Positions 37,735-49,400 of a DNA stretch of 64,000 bases are shown piece after piece. The stretch's first letter is position 1. Every line of letters starts with the position of its first letter. The notes below the pieces were generated by a model. That model was not told where the DNA came from. It ran no database searches and was given only the letters and a program-made list of their open reading frames with translations. The stretch comes from Neurospora tetraspora (Eukaryota > Ascomycota > Sordariomycetes > Sordariales > Sordariaceae): assembly GCF_033439725.1 (NCBI RefSeq), contig NW_026944393.1, positions 62,001 to 126,000 of the forward strand. Reading direction: 5' to 3'. Both the position numbers and the translations under genes were made by a program.

Positions 37735-38007
37735 TCACAGTATAGAAAGTGTGATGTCTCCTTTTATCTTTGCTTTCAGTTGCAGGTCGATATCCAAGTC
37801 CATATCGAGTCTGACGGCGCGAGCACCACTGCGACTGCCACTTGTTGTCCCTTGGATCGATTGTTGCTGTTGTTGCAGCTCTTGTGGCTGATATTGCTGG
37901 ATTACATTGGAGTCGCCTCGGTCTGATGAGCTCCCAAGAGAGTTCTCTGGGGTGGTGTCGTGAGACCTGTGCTTGGTATGTCTCTCGCGGTTACGTGAGG
38001 TCGACAT
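37735..38007 (-). CDS. Small hypothetical protein with a C-terminal LDLDIDLQLKAKIKGDITLSIL-type motif
   Basis: A single frame of 90 residues starts MSTSRNRERHTKH. The N-terminal half is polar and probably disordered, with Gln tracts (ELQQQQQS). The last 25 residues alternate hydrophobic and charged positions (AVRLDMDLDIDLQLKAKI, then KGDITLSIL at the C-terminus), a pattern typical of a beta-strand pair. I recall similar short ascomycete proteins with this kind of ending, but no function is known to me. The conserved-looking ending is the main reason to accept it as a gene. A further upstream exon cannot be excluded. Confidence 0.7.
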   Translation of the reverse strand: MSTSRNRERHTKHRSHDTTPENSLGSSSDRGDSNVIQQYQPQELQQQQQSIQGTTSGSRSGARAVRLDMDLDIDLQLKAKIKGDITLSIL

Positions 38008-38408
38008 TGTGCTTTTGAACAGTGGTGGTGTGGCAGATAGGGGTCACGATGGAATGTTATGCTGATATAGGGAAACGCCAAAAAGGGGTCTTGCAGAATG
38101 TCCGACTGCTAGGGCTGATGAGTCAAGAATGGAGGTGACTATATATCTGGCAGACATTTGAACTGGAGGGTGTGATCATCTAGGGACTTATTAGACCGTA
38201 CTCGAGAACTGTCGGTTGACGCCCCATGACATCATAACCTGACCCGTGACAACTGACAGTTTTCCATTCGGTTCACTCAGCAACGACTGATCGCGAAGCC
38301 CGCCGAAAAAGTCAGGCGCATGTCCATGCTGTATGTACACTTGATCAACAACTGGGTATCTTTGTAGGCTGTTGATCTCTCTTATTTGTCTTCTTTCCTT
38401 TCCGAACC
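38008..38408. other. Intergenic region, no gene seen
   Basis: This 401-base spacer lies between the thioredoxin stop and the 90-residue gene's start, on the same strand. No notable motif apart from AT-rich 'actatatatct' near 38,138. Confidence 0.4.
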
Positions 38409-38792
38409 TCACGACGAGCCAGCGGCAGCAGCTTTCTCCTTTGCCAGACGGCCCATCTTCTCGGCAGCGGCCCTCAAGCTGTTGACATCGGCGCCCTGGA
38501 TCATGACGGAACCGTTGACGGCAACCTGCTTGCCGTTCTTGAAGAAGAGGAAGGTGGGCATGGCGGAGACACGGTAGTGCTGGGCGACCTGCTGGACGCT
38601 ATCGACGTTGACCTTGGCAAAGGCGAGGAAGTTGGGGATGGAGAACGTCTTCGCGAACTGGGCATACATGGGCGCAATGGCCTTGCAAGGCCCGCACCAG
38701 TCGGCGTAGAAGTCAGCGATGACGTACTGGGTCGTGCTGAGGAGAGTCGCAAACTCCTGGGCCGAGTTGATGTGCTTGACGCCGTCCGACAT
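38409..38792 (-). CDS. Thioredoxin
   Basis: An intronless frame of 127 residues covers a complete thioredoxin fold. The active site WCGPCK is at residues 32-37 after VIADFYAD, and the cis-proline segment is SAMPTFLFFKNGKQV. The substrate-facing strand VNVDSVQQVAQHY is also typical. No signal or transit peptide is visible, so it is probably cytosolic, reducing protein disulphides with thioredoxin reductase and NADPH. The C-terminal tail is extended by about 20 Ala/Lys-rich residues (EKMGRLAKEKAAAAGSS) compared with a minimal thioredoxin of about 105 residues. Confidence 0.95.
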   Translation of the reverse strand: MSDGVKHINSAQEFATLLSTTQYVIADFYADWCGPCKAIAPMYAQFAKTFSIPNFLAFAKVNVDSVQQVAQHYRVSAMPTFLFFKNGKQVAVNGSVMIQGADVNSLRAAAEKMGRLAKEKAAAAGSS

Positions 38793-39643
38793 TGTGATGA
38801 TGTTTGTGTTCGGTCGAGGGAGAATCGATGGGTAAGTAGATGCTGCAAGCCTTCACGGTTAACAACTGTACGAGTTAGTTCCGGCGACGATGGATGATTA
38901 TACACACCTTGGCTATGTCGACGGTCGCAAAATCGCAAGTTGCGGCGAGAGTTGCTGGCAGGCGTCGGCTTTCAACTTTGTTAGGGGACTACCATTACCT
39001 AGAACCGCTGGACGCGACCGTGACCGTCATTGGTGGGGCAGAAGGAGGTGGGGTCATTTGGCGATTAGATAACCGATAAGCTCTTGTTAGTTCGAGGTCG
39101 AGCCCGGGGCCGTTGATGCTCCATCTTTCCGGCCTACAGCCCGGCTCACTCCCGGCTTACTCCACATCTCCGATCCGGACGCCAGCCGAATCACGATTCC
39201 GTCGCCCAAGCCGCGATTGCGTCTCCTTGGCACTTTGAAGAACTCGTACCGAGAAGAGCCCGTTTGCCCCGGATCACAGCATGTAATGAAAATGCTTGCC
39301 GCGGTCTCGATCCTTACCAGACCTGGAATGAGCAATCCTCCATGTGTCGTCTTCATGCCCTTAGGGAAGCAGAACTAGACGTTAAGAATAACAACAAACC
39401 TCCCTTCTAGCATAGATTCCAGCTCGAGTGTACGCAAGCACCATATCTCCCCGCCCAATGAAGCCTGATCACGAAGCTTTGCAGGTAGAAGGAAAAACAC
39501 TGCCTTTTTGTTACTTTTGAGTAGGTAATATCTATCTCAACCTCAATTTGTAAAGAGCCACGACCCAGACGGCTCATGCAAACCACTCGAACACGACATC
39601 AATTACCCGTCACTACCATGGAAACCCAACAGTTACTCTTGAA
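38793..39643. other. Intergenic region, no gene seen
   Basis: This 851-base stretch upstream of the thioredoxin gene also holds the 3' side of the SnoaL-like gene. Short open frames occur on both strands without recognisable domains. Confidence 0.45.
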
Positions 39644-40400
39644 TCAGCTCAAGGCCCAATGGAGATCAACCTCTCTGCCTTCCAACCAGTTCTCGATCTC
39701 ACCATACATGCGCTTCCACAATCCCTTGTCGTGCGGCGTAGGAAGGTTCACGTCGATTTTGTATCCCAGCTTGGCCTGCGCCATCGCAAGGTGCCGATAC
39801 CCCTCCGGATACGTGCTCAGCTCGGACTTGTCCCACTTCGGTACAGTCTGGCCATCGACTGGCACTACCTTGTCCTTCTCGTAGAACAGCTTGACGTACT
39901 TGGCCTTCCACTCTTGGGTAGCCGCCTGCTTTTCGCAAAAGAAGATGAAGCGGCAGTCGCAGTCGACGTCGTATGTCACGCCGCCCTCGCTGAAGCGATG
40001 GGTGATGGTTGCCTTCATCTTTCCGATGGCCCGGGTACGGCTGTCGCCGAGTTCGGCCAGAGTGCCGCATTCGCGGTGCATAATGAAGACGCCGTTTTTC
40101 TTGCCCTCCTTGGAGACTTGGATGAATTTGTCAACGGGCAAGGCGCTGCTCCAGGCTAAGAGGTTGATATGTTAGCAACATGGATCTGCCAGCTAATCTT
40201 GTGAGCTGGGCAAGGTACGTACTCGTCCACACACAGGCATCATCTGTGAAGAGGGAGCGGTAATTCTTCCACTCTGACGCGTCGCGATACACAGGCCAGC
40301 CTTTGCAGAGCTCCGAGACGGCATAGCGGTCAAGCACGTCTTGAGATGATCCGTTGATGTGGGACCAGGTTCTGGTATGAGGATCCGCCGGTGAAGTCAT
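39644..40400 (-). CDS. SnoaL/NTF2-like domain protein
   Basis: Minus-strand exons are 40,400-40,223 and 40,155-39,644, giving 229 residues. The 67-nt intron (GTACGT..CTTAG) rejoins DDACVWT with TWSSALPVDKFI. The sequence has the usual order of a fungal SnoaL-like protein: an N-terminal helix with a Tyr/Trp-rich turn (LDRYAVSELCKGWPVYRD), an FTDDA strand, FIMHRECG, and CDCRFIFFCEK on a core strand. Such proteins act as cyclases, isomerases or dehydratases in polyketide and other secondary pathways, while many are of unknown use. The start at 40,400 was preferred over a longer in-frame start at 40,649 because the extra residues are Ser-rich and unlike the family. Confidence 0.85.
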
Positions 40401-41866
40401 GATTGCTGGGGAAGCTGTTGGGGAAGGAAGAGTGGAAAGATTGCTGGGTTGAGCTCGGGAACTGTAAGTTTGGCAGGTGCTACTGATGAGAGCAATTGAA
40501 GAACTGAACGCTGATGCGAGGAGTGGCTCCTTCTTATAGCTGGCTCCGCTCATATCCTCGACACCAATATCACTGAAATTAGTACCGGTTCTCGAGCGGT
40601 AAGCTGATGGGACGGAAGGAGAGATGGAGGCTATCCCGTTCTCATTCATCTCGCAATGGGTTCCTGCCTTGATCTGTAAGCTTCCTAACTCGATTGATGG
40701 AGCCTGTTGGCTATCGAGAAAAGAACATTGGACAAAATGGCGGGCAAGTGAAGCCTCAACCGCTTAGCTACCTTCCCATCAGCTAGGAACTCAGGTTGGC
40801 AACCGCAATGGCCCAGTCACGTTACTGGTGATGAGGACTTTCCCCTGCAGACGGGATCGTGGTATTCGTACAAAGCGGAAGTCATGGGCCTCGAGAAACA
40901 TAGGCGAGGTTCATCCCACATGCTCTGGTTTGACAGCTCCAAGCAAACACGGTGCGCTGCACCCATATCATCCGCTTGAACCCGCCGAAGCCCTTGTAGT
41001 TCAGGTTGCCATCCAGATTTTTCCGCTCCGAGGTCCGGGTCCGACAAGAGAAAAACACGTTGGCATCGAGTCTTGGAAATAGTACGGGCATGGCAGATTG
41101 CGGTTCGTTGCTTCCGTTTGTCACAAGTTTGCTCGTTCGGGACTCGACGAGCCGCTGCGCGACTACTACCGGCTGTCGGCATGGTCGTTCCTGCCAATGC
41201 CGCGAGAACACACTGATATGAGTCCGACGGGAAGGCTACCCGTGAATTGCCCTGGTCTCTTCCTCGGACCTTTGTCGGACAAGAGTCTCTGCGTCGAGTA
41301 CGTGTTGTTGTCCAGGAACCTCTCAAGTTGTTTCCAACCTCGAGATGAAAGTCCAGACTTCCTCCTTACTGCAGGTGACCGACATTCACTCCGATCTCCG
41401 GAGCCAACCTCCTCACTATTCATTCATGAGGTTGGAGTGGCATCGATAACGAGAATGATATGAAGGGATTGGACTTTCTGATCTGATGATAACGGCTTAT
41501 CCATATCTCAGCTTCCGTCCTCAAGTGCAGGTGTATACGCGCCAGTGTCGCCCGTGAGAGTTACAGTACTCCGAGACAGTTGAGAAGAGAACGTATGATA
41601 CTCAGAGCCAGAGACCTCGATACGGGTTGATAGACAACATTGAAGATGAGAAACGTCCACGTTTGTCCGCTTCAGGTATGTAGCCAAATAATACAAGTCA
41701 AGTTCATGTGGATGACCCAAATCTGATATCTCTTGAAGGGTTTTATCTTGAGGACATTCAAAGACCAATCCGCAACCCTTCTCACCGCCTCAGATTCAGC
41801 CTATCTCTGCTTCCTTCAATTGTTGCCCCCCTTCCCGTCCTATGCTATCTTTTCCGTGCGTGCAGT
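40401..41866. other. Intergenic region, no supported gene
   Basis: This is a 1.47-kb stretch between two genes on the minus strand. Overlapping open frames up to 169 codons are present on both strands, but none shows a recognisable domain, and they contradict one another. It should contain the promoter of the SnoaL-like gene and the 3' end of the methyltransferase gene. Confidence 0.45.
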
Positions 41867-43070
41867 TTACTCCAATGGCTTCTGAGCATACACAAGCTTC
41901 CACCTCCAATACCCATGGATGCTCTTGTCTTTAAGCTCCTTACGCAGATGGGCTATATAGATCGCCATCTCTTCTTGCGACCATCCCATAACGTTACCGC
42001 ACACGTACTGGATGATGCCCTCGATATCTCCAGATATTGCAGTGTTGACGAACAGTCCAACGTTCTTCAAGTTTTGGTCCTGTGGCCAAGGCGAGGCCGG
42101 CATCTGGATTATTGAAGAGTCAGTTTGTGCGCACTCATGCTGGCTTTGTATAACAGCTTACTTTGAACTCCTTCACCGCCAGATTCACGAATCCAGCCGC
42201 CTTCAACCCATTTTCCTGCAGGTTATCCTCGGCGATGGTCTGGGTTAGCCCTAGGCGCTTTCCAGCTTCCTTGAACAAAATCCCGTACTGCTCCAGTGCT
42301 GACCCCTTGGCAATAGAGTCGTCATCAGAGACTGGAACAGATGAGAGGTCGAGGTGTTCAATCCAACCGCCTGGCTTGCAAACCCGATATGCCTGCTTAT
42401 ACAGCTCTGCCCAGTCGGGGATGGCACCATTCAAAAATCGGATATGGACGTAGTCGAAGTGGTCGGGTTTGAAAGTCCACTCCTTAGAAGCGTCGTTGAT
42501 TTCGAAGCTTAGGTTGGGTGGGCACCAGCTTGGTTGGACAGGTGAAATATCCGTGCCGATAACTTCACATTGGGGATATTCGTCCGCGAAGTCGATTGCC
42601 CACAGCCCTATACCTGTGCCAATGTCGATCGTATGTTTGATGTCCTTTGTGATGGGCGCAAAGTGCAGCTTTCCACCGATCATCAGATCGGTAGCATGCG
42701 CAAAGAGTTCCAGGGCGTCGAGGTGCTTGGGATCATTGGGACCCCAATATTCGCCATTCGTTACTGCATCGCTGTGATAGGTTCGGCCGTTAATAGTCCG
42801 GTAGTTGAGGATGCTCGAGGAGATTGAGGCAGTCGAACTCTCGATGTCACTTCCTAGGGTAGAATCTGTCTCATCCGGTTCCGGTAACCCTTGTTGAAGC
42901 CAGTGTGCGCCAGTGAAGTTTTCAGCCGGCTCAGAGGCTTCACCAGCAGCTGTTGGTGACACAGGAGTAGGAGATACGGGATCAGGAGTCGGCGTCTTCG
43001 TCTTGGGCACAGCGGGGGCCGGAGTTTCAGGTGCCGGCGAAGCTGCCTTCCTTTTCGCGGGAATGCTCAT
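41867..43070 (-). CDS. LaeA-like SAM-dependent methyltransferase
   Basis: Minus-strand exons are 43,070-42,162 and 42,103-41,867, giving 381 residues. The 58-nt intron (GTAAGC..CCAG) joins VKEFK to MPASPWPQDQ. A Pro/Ala/Thr-rich N-terminus of about 50 residues is followed by the family hallmarks: a TYHSD-NGEYWGPND segment, SAM-binding motif I HTIDIGTGIGLWAIDFADEYP, a GTDISPVQPSWCPPNLSFEINDA strand with the acidic SAM ligand, FDYVHIRFLNGAIPDW, and YRVCKPGGWIEHLD. This set is typical of fungal LaeA/UMTA-type methyltransferases. Some regulate secondary metabolism in the nucleus and others modify small molecules. Which applies here cannot be told. Confidence 0.92.
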
Positions 43071-46000
43071 AGTTGAGGTCGCTTCTTGGCTTCAGTATGT
43101 ATTATGCTCAGATGTATGAGTGAAGACTTGACGGTCGAGATGAGAGGTTGAATTAAAAGAAAAGGCGTGGCATCTGCTGTCCTTTTGAACCCGAGAAAAC
43201 TCCCAAAGTAACCCGATTGACAGGGGAGCTGATGCATATCGCTCAAGACTGTGTTTGGCCCAGCCCGCGGGAACTCATGAAGTTTCGAGTTGCAAAACTA
43301 GTAGAGCGCAAGCTGCCCAGAGCAAGACAAAAACTTGATACATCTTTAAAGATATTGTCTTGACATTTCCAGATGTCAGTAAGTAATTTGCTTCATTTCC
43401 CGGGCGTTGTTTCACCCCTTCCTCCCTTCCGTATCCTTTCCTCAGTCATCGTGCAATCGAGGGCCATCGCCAACTTCCGCCGACTTTGGTATAGGTTTTG
43501 GATGGTTTCCGCTTGAGGTGACATTCAAACCTGGAGACGGACATGAAGTGCGGGTCAATCTGAATCGTTACAGAAAACGATGCCAAGTACGCAGAGATTT
43601 GATGTATTTTATGTACAGTTCTTTGTTAGTGAAGGGTCCGGGAGGATTGCCGGAGGCCAGCACAGCGAGCTAACGGCCACACGTCGTAAGTTCCTACTGC
43701 GTGGAGTAGCATCTCATACAGTGCAACATATTTACCGAGGACGTTCGAATCTTCAGCATTCATCGTTGTGTTGACGGAGTTGTTCAAATTCTGTTCCGCC
43801 TGATTTTCAATAAGCCAATATGGATCTAGCTGTCAAAGGAAGTGTTGCACTCCAGAAACCGAAGCAGAAACATGGTGGAAACCGTGCAAGTTTTGTCCTG
43901 CCGCCTATCGGAGGACTATCACGTCTCAAATGGATGATGTTCCAGCCTGTCAGTCCCCATTGAGGCAACCACTCACCACTGCACGGCATCTGACTTCCAG
44001 GTTCGCTTCTCTTTCTTCTTGATCAATCAATCCAGGCTGCAGGCATCCATCACGAAGTCCGTCATTTTCCAATCCGCTCTCGGACAAAGGGGACCACCAA
44101 CAACCCGGAATCCCTGAATATCTATGCGGCGTATAGGTCTGGTACTATGGAGCGGGCATCACAACAGCTTCCTTTTGTTCGAGGCCACAGATGATTGTTT
44201 CCCGTACGAGAATCGGCAGGATTGGAAGTCTGAGTGGCCTTGTGAAAGTTGCTGTGTTGCGCATACGATTGTACTTGCATGCGCACACCCGTGACGTCCG
44301 CTTTGAATCAAAACCCAGTTGTCTTTCCATGTTGTTCCATAATACAATATGGGACGTGCACAGATGAGTACCTATTTCATACGGAAATTGATTCACAAAC
44401 TGGAACTGACTTGCCGACTTGTGCATTGGCTGTGCTTGCATCGTCACCAACTCCGACACCATCACTCCACTTCACCGTCACAAGGCTCATGATCCAACAA
44501 TTGCTTTCCGATGTGACTTGGCCAAGCACAATCGGACTTTCTTGGTTTTGGTCCCGACCACCCAAAGCCACCGAGAATGCCTTTTCTTTGATGCTTCCAG
44601 AGGTCACCCACCGTTCCGCTACGTCCAGTTTGTGGCAATGTGCGGGCGTGGCAAAGAGCGTGGGGTAACGTGCATGGTAACTCTTGAAATTCTCCAACTT
44701 CGTCTCACGTTGGAAGACAAAAAGACACAGCCGAGGGCAAACAACAGATATGCTATAGACGAATGTCGTCCGCAGTGCTCAACTCATATTAACCGGGACG
44801 CGCATGTTTGTCTGTTGGTCGTTGTTCGTTGTCAGCCAGCCCATCAGCCCGCAAGCATGGTTTTTGCGCCGTCGTCGTCCTATCTTATTGACCATCACTT
44901 CAAAACTTTTGCCTGAATTGCGCCTTGTTTCGGTTGGTGAATCTGTGTTTTACATGGCGCGGTTCCCAACTCCGGTTGTTGCCTCCAGACAGGCAGGCTA
45001 CGAGGTCATGTCAGGTTCGTATCACAAAGACACTTTCCAGACGCTAAAATCCTGTTGTTGTCTGTCAAGATAGGTACATGTTTCGACCATCCAATGTCCC
45101 GACTGACCCGAACCCGAACCACCCTGCCATCCATCACTCGGCGCACTCGGCGCACCCAGCGGCGCATTGACGGACATGGAGAATCCTGCCCGCGTAGGCA
45201 ATCCACAAGGGACCTTTGTGGTACGCGCATTGTCCATCGACAAAGCCGATATCCCGGGTCTATGATCCATCGATAGATTTTCATCCAGGCTGACCTCCGG
45301 CCTTTATGACCAGAGGTTTGCCCCAGTATAGTCACTCATACGCAATACTGACTGGGACTTAGATGTGACCCAGTCGGAACTGAATGGCCGTGGGCCGTCG
45401 CCGTCGGTGATCATCGGTGTTGAGTGGTGATGAATTGTGCAAGGATGGCTTCAAATCGGGACCGGTTGGGACGAGATGAATCCCGCGAATCTGAGCGTCT
45501 TCAGCGAGACGTCGGAGATGCAAGGCCATTCACCCATTTGACTTTTCCAAGGCACCCGCGAAACCACCCGCTTCGAACTTCGGCCTGCTGCTTAGCCTAA
45601 AGATCACTTTCTTGCCTGAAAGCACCGGCGGGTTGCGACACCAACACCGATGCCGTATGTGCTGACCGAAGGCTCCGCGGATGGCCTCAGTCGCGCATGG
45701 TTCGTGCACCCCGTTATGCACTCTATCAGGTTATGTCTACTGGAGGCAGAACCGAGGCTCCCAGACACTGCTCGACGGGTGGCTCTCCTTTTCATCACCT
45801 TCTGACGGGCATTCGACGCCCGTATCGTTTTCCCAACTCGACTGCTTTCAGACTCAGGGCCACAGGAGCGTTTGAATGCGTAGGTGCTGCTAGGCGCCTC
45901 ATCTGGCAGTAGCAGACCATGTATGCATGCTTCGGGCAACTTACACTGAAAACCCGGCATACTGATTACTTTCATGGCAGGTTTCCACGAGATGTTCAGT

Positions 46001-46421
46001 CAGAGGTCACGCTTGTGGTATTATGGTAGAATCCGTACCCACGGGCGAGATCAGTTCGGAGGGGCTACTCTTCACATTCTTACTGGCGATAGATTTACAA
46101 ACTTGGAGCAGGGTGCTTTGTATGTCTATACACATACGCCCTGCTTGCTCCACATCTTCGAGCCGGCCGTGATGTTGGTCAAAGCAGGATCCAAAGGAGT
46201 GAGTAAGGCTGTAAGAGCCATATTCTTATAGTCAACTGTGGCCTCAAAGCTTTCTCAGATGATACCAAAGATGCAGGACATATGCTCGTCCTTGAATGCC
46301 CTCATCAGTCAAGGCCGTTGTGGTGAATGTGGTGCTTATACCTGATGCTGTCGTGCTGGAAGTTTTCACCGGAAATAGCCCCTCTGAACGGCTTTAGCCC
46401 GCTGGACAAGTGAAAGTTCCT

Positions 46422-46438
46422 ATTACATCAGATGTAAT
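46422..46438. promoter_or_regulatory. 17-base palindrome attacatc-a-gatgtaat
   Basis: The arms of eight bases are perfectly complementary around a single central base. The half site resembles bZIP-type binding sequences. No gene start is close, so a regulatory role is only a possibility. Confidence 0.3.
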
Positions 46439-49400
46439 GGGATTGAAACTTTGCAAACAAGCGAAATGGTGATGGTTTGGGAGTGATGTTAGCAAGTACC
46501 CCAGAAAGTCCTCAATCAAAGAGGAAAACCAGCTCAATAGAGGCCGGCCGTAAGCCCGCGCCAACAACCTTCTACAGCCTCTCATCCGGTGAATGCGACA
46601 TGTGATGGATAAAATCGGCGGCTTTCGAGTGTGACTTGCCTGTCCCCTTCCACAGACAAACAGTGCAGTACGGGAAAGTGGTGTTCATCAAATCCATGCT
46701 CCCATGCCCGCCACTTTCGAGACACTATCCCTCAAAGCAGTGGCCCGCCGACAGAGTTGCAAACAGAATATTACCTTGATAGTTTTGCTAGATCATATCG
46801 AGACCAGGCGGCAGGACACGGCATTGCACAAAGTGAAAGATTTTGTGTTCATCACGGGCACGACGGACGAGCAAGCATCCATGTTCTTCATGTTCGAGAC
46901 CACCGAGAGACCAAGTGACTTTATGAGGTCCAGTAGAGAAAGAAGTTGCCGTCCGTTGCCCAATGAAGTTTCAATGTACGAAAAAGGGGTGAATATTGGG
47001 GAACAAGGGATGGAATGCGCCGTCAAAGTGGAATGAGTGAGAAAAGAGAGTCCGGCCCGCGAGCGAATCAATCGCCAATTGTCACTGGGCACTCCGGCGG
47101 GCGGTAGCGACACCACTGCAATGTCCGGCCGCTCGGCGGCTGTCCACCATCCTAGAAGTACCCTCCACCGGGTCCACCCTGCCGTGCCCGTCCGCGTCAC
47201 TTGACGATGGAGCGCGCGCGGGTGGGCGGGCGGACGCTCCATTTGAGATTTCGTGCGAGGCCATCCACCCATGGAGCCCATGCAACTTGCAGTTGGAGGG
47301 ACCGGCCCTTTGCAACTCGCTCGGCTGCTTTTTGTTGGAGTTGGATCCCATCACGCCCACTGCAGTTGGTGATCCCTAGCAACAATTGAACCGACCGACC
47401 GCGACAACGACGAAAAAGAAGTTGTGGTGCAAGAAAACGGGCTTCGAGTTGCCATAGTGCAACATGATATGATACATGTCAGTCCAATCAAACGATGGCT
47501 TTCTTTTCTGGCGTGTCTGGCAGCTCGCCTGGGAGAAAAGCGGCTGACCACCTTGACCACCTCGACATTGCTGTAAGTGCTAATGAAAGCGAAGGAAGAG
47601 ACAAGACAGCGAGAAATTCACAATACTTGTCACACTGTACGGGTACAAGGGAAGGTATGGAGGGATCACAGTTCAATTCAGCGTTCACCACTCTGAGGCC
47701 CTGCTGCTGGGTGCTGTGAGGTATGCAATCAATATGGTGACCGCCGTGACGGTTCGCGAAAGTGATGCTCGAACCATTTTCCTGTGTGAGTGTCATGTCT
47801 CGATGGAACCAATCCACTAGGCAAGCACGGCAAGGCAAGCAAATTGAGAAGTTGTGATCTTGAATTAAATGAATCAGTAGGTGTCGCAGCCAAGATGAGG
47901 ACGGACATCATATGCAGCATATCCCACCCGCCGTGTCCATCCATCCGTTCAGCAGAAGGAGAGCACAAGGAGAATTCCATGACACCAAACGGATACGGAT
48001 GTGATATCCTACCGGTTGGTTACTTCATCATATCGTGCTCCAACACCAATAAACGCCAACCAGGCTGAGGAGGAGACCTACGAACCGCCTCGGTCATTGT
48101 CTCGTTGACATTTGATATCTGGGCAATTGTATTGCCACCATGCATTTCCTGTCCCCGTTATTGTTGTCGTTGCAATCTTTTTGACCGTTCCCCCATGCCG
48201 GTTACAATGTCGCCTCGTTTCGGACTATGGAAATGATAATATTAACGTAACCCGACGGATTCCAGCACTTACCTTGCCAATAAGCTGTGAACCAGGTCAA
48301 GTAAAAGTAAGCAAAGCGGTCTTTGCCGCTTCCTGCTCATATCGTCTTGCTTGGTATGTATATGAAATGGGATTGGAAATCCTACCTCACTTTGAACCAA
48401 CACAAAGCAATCAAGGATCGACAAAAACGGAGACTCCTCACAAAACCCAGGCCAAGGTTCCCCGGCTGTGCCCTACAGTGTCCCGGAACCTCCATGTACT
48501 GGGGGTCCAGTCCAATGGACGACGACATCGCTTCTCAAGTTCTGATCCATCAATGGTCCCTTACAAACCAGACACTAACGCGGGATCCTGGAAAGGGTGG
48601 AGAGGCTGGCAAGCTGGCAGAGCTGGAAAAGAAGGCTAGAGGTAGCAATTCCGCACATACGCAGATTTTATTGTACGGCGTCGCTCAACATCGTAGGATC
48701 TGCATGACACCGAGAATGAAGGCGGCACTTTCTTCCTTTCATTCACTCGGACTGATGACAAACGATGATTTCGATATGAAGCACCAACTGTGCCAGGCAG
48801 TCGCCGACCGACATTTTATCCGTTTCGACTCCTACCCACCCCAAGCGCAAGCGATGCGACAAAGTGGGTGTATACCCCTCATCATTCATCAGAGAGTGCT
48901 GATTACAGCAACATTTCAAGACCAAACTAAGTCGGGCGGTACAGGCAGGCACTTTGCCCCGGCCGCGGCACCTTTCTGGACCAACAAGGCAATTGATTCT
49001 CCAGTGATATTGACGAGAACCCTGAGAAGTAAGAAGCTCCTATCATACCAAAAAGATATGGTTTGCACGCATGGTAACTCGAGGCTTTTGGAACTGCGCG
49101 TACTCGTACCCAGAAAGTCCGAGACGGTTGAGCCAAGTTATGCATCCAAACCAAAGCCCCGACAGGACATTTCGAAGCAAGGCTCTACAACTCAAGTACG
49201 AAAAGCTTGTTGCTCATCCGTCCCTCGGATTCGTAACTCCGCGTTGGTGATGGAGTAGAGGTTCCATTGGCTTTGTTGTTCGATCCGGCGAAATCCTTAT
49301 CGTGCAAATGCGTGCACTATGTATGCTATGCGCGTACAGTATCGAGTTAACACCAGCAGAAGCCGGAGGAGTTGTTGATTCCGAACGGCGTTGATCCTTG

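Noticed and set aside
40817-41326. Overlapping open frames of up to 169 codons upstream of the SnoaL-like gene
   Set aside because: Two different minus-strand frames and plus-strand frames are all open over the same bases, and none shows a domain.
48323-49258. A 311-codon open frame on the plus strand in the gene-poor region
   Set aside because: It has no recognisable domain, signal peptide or conserved-looking motif. Its codon use looks random, and it sits among overlapping frames on both strands. It is kept only as a candidate for checking.
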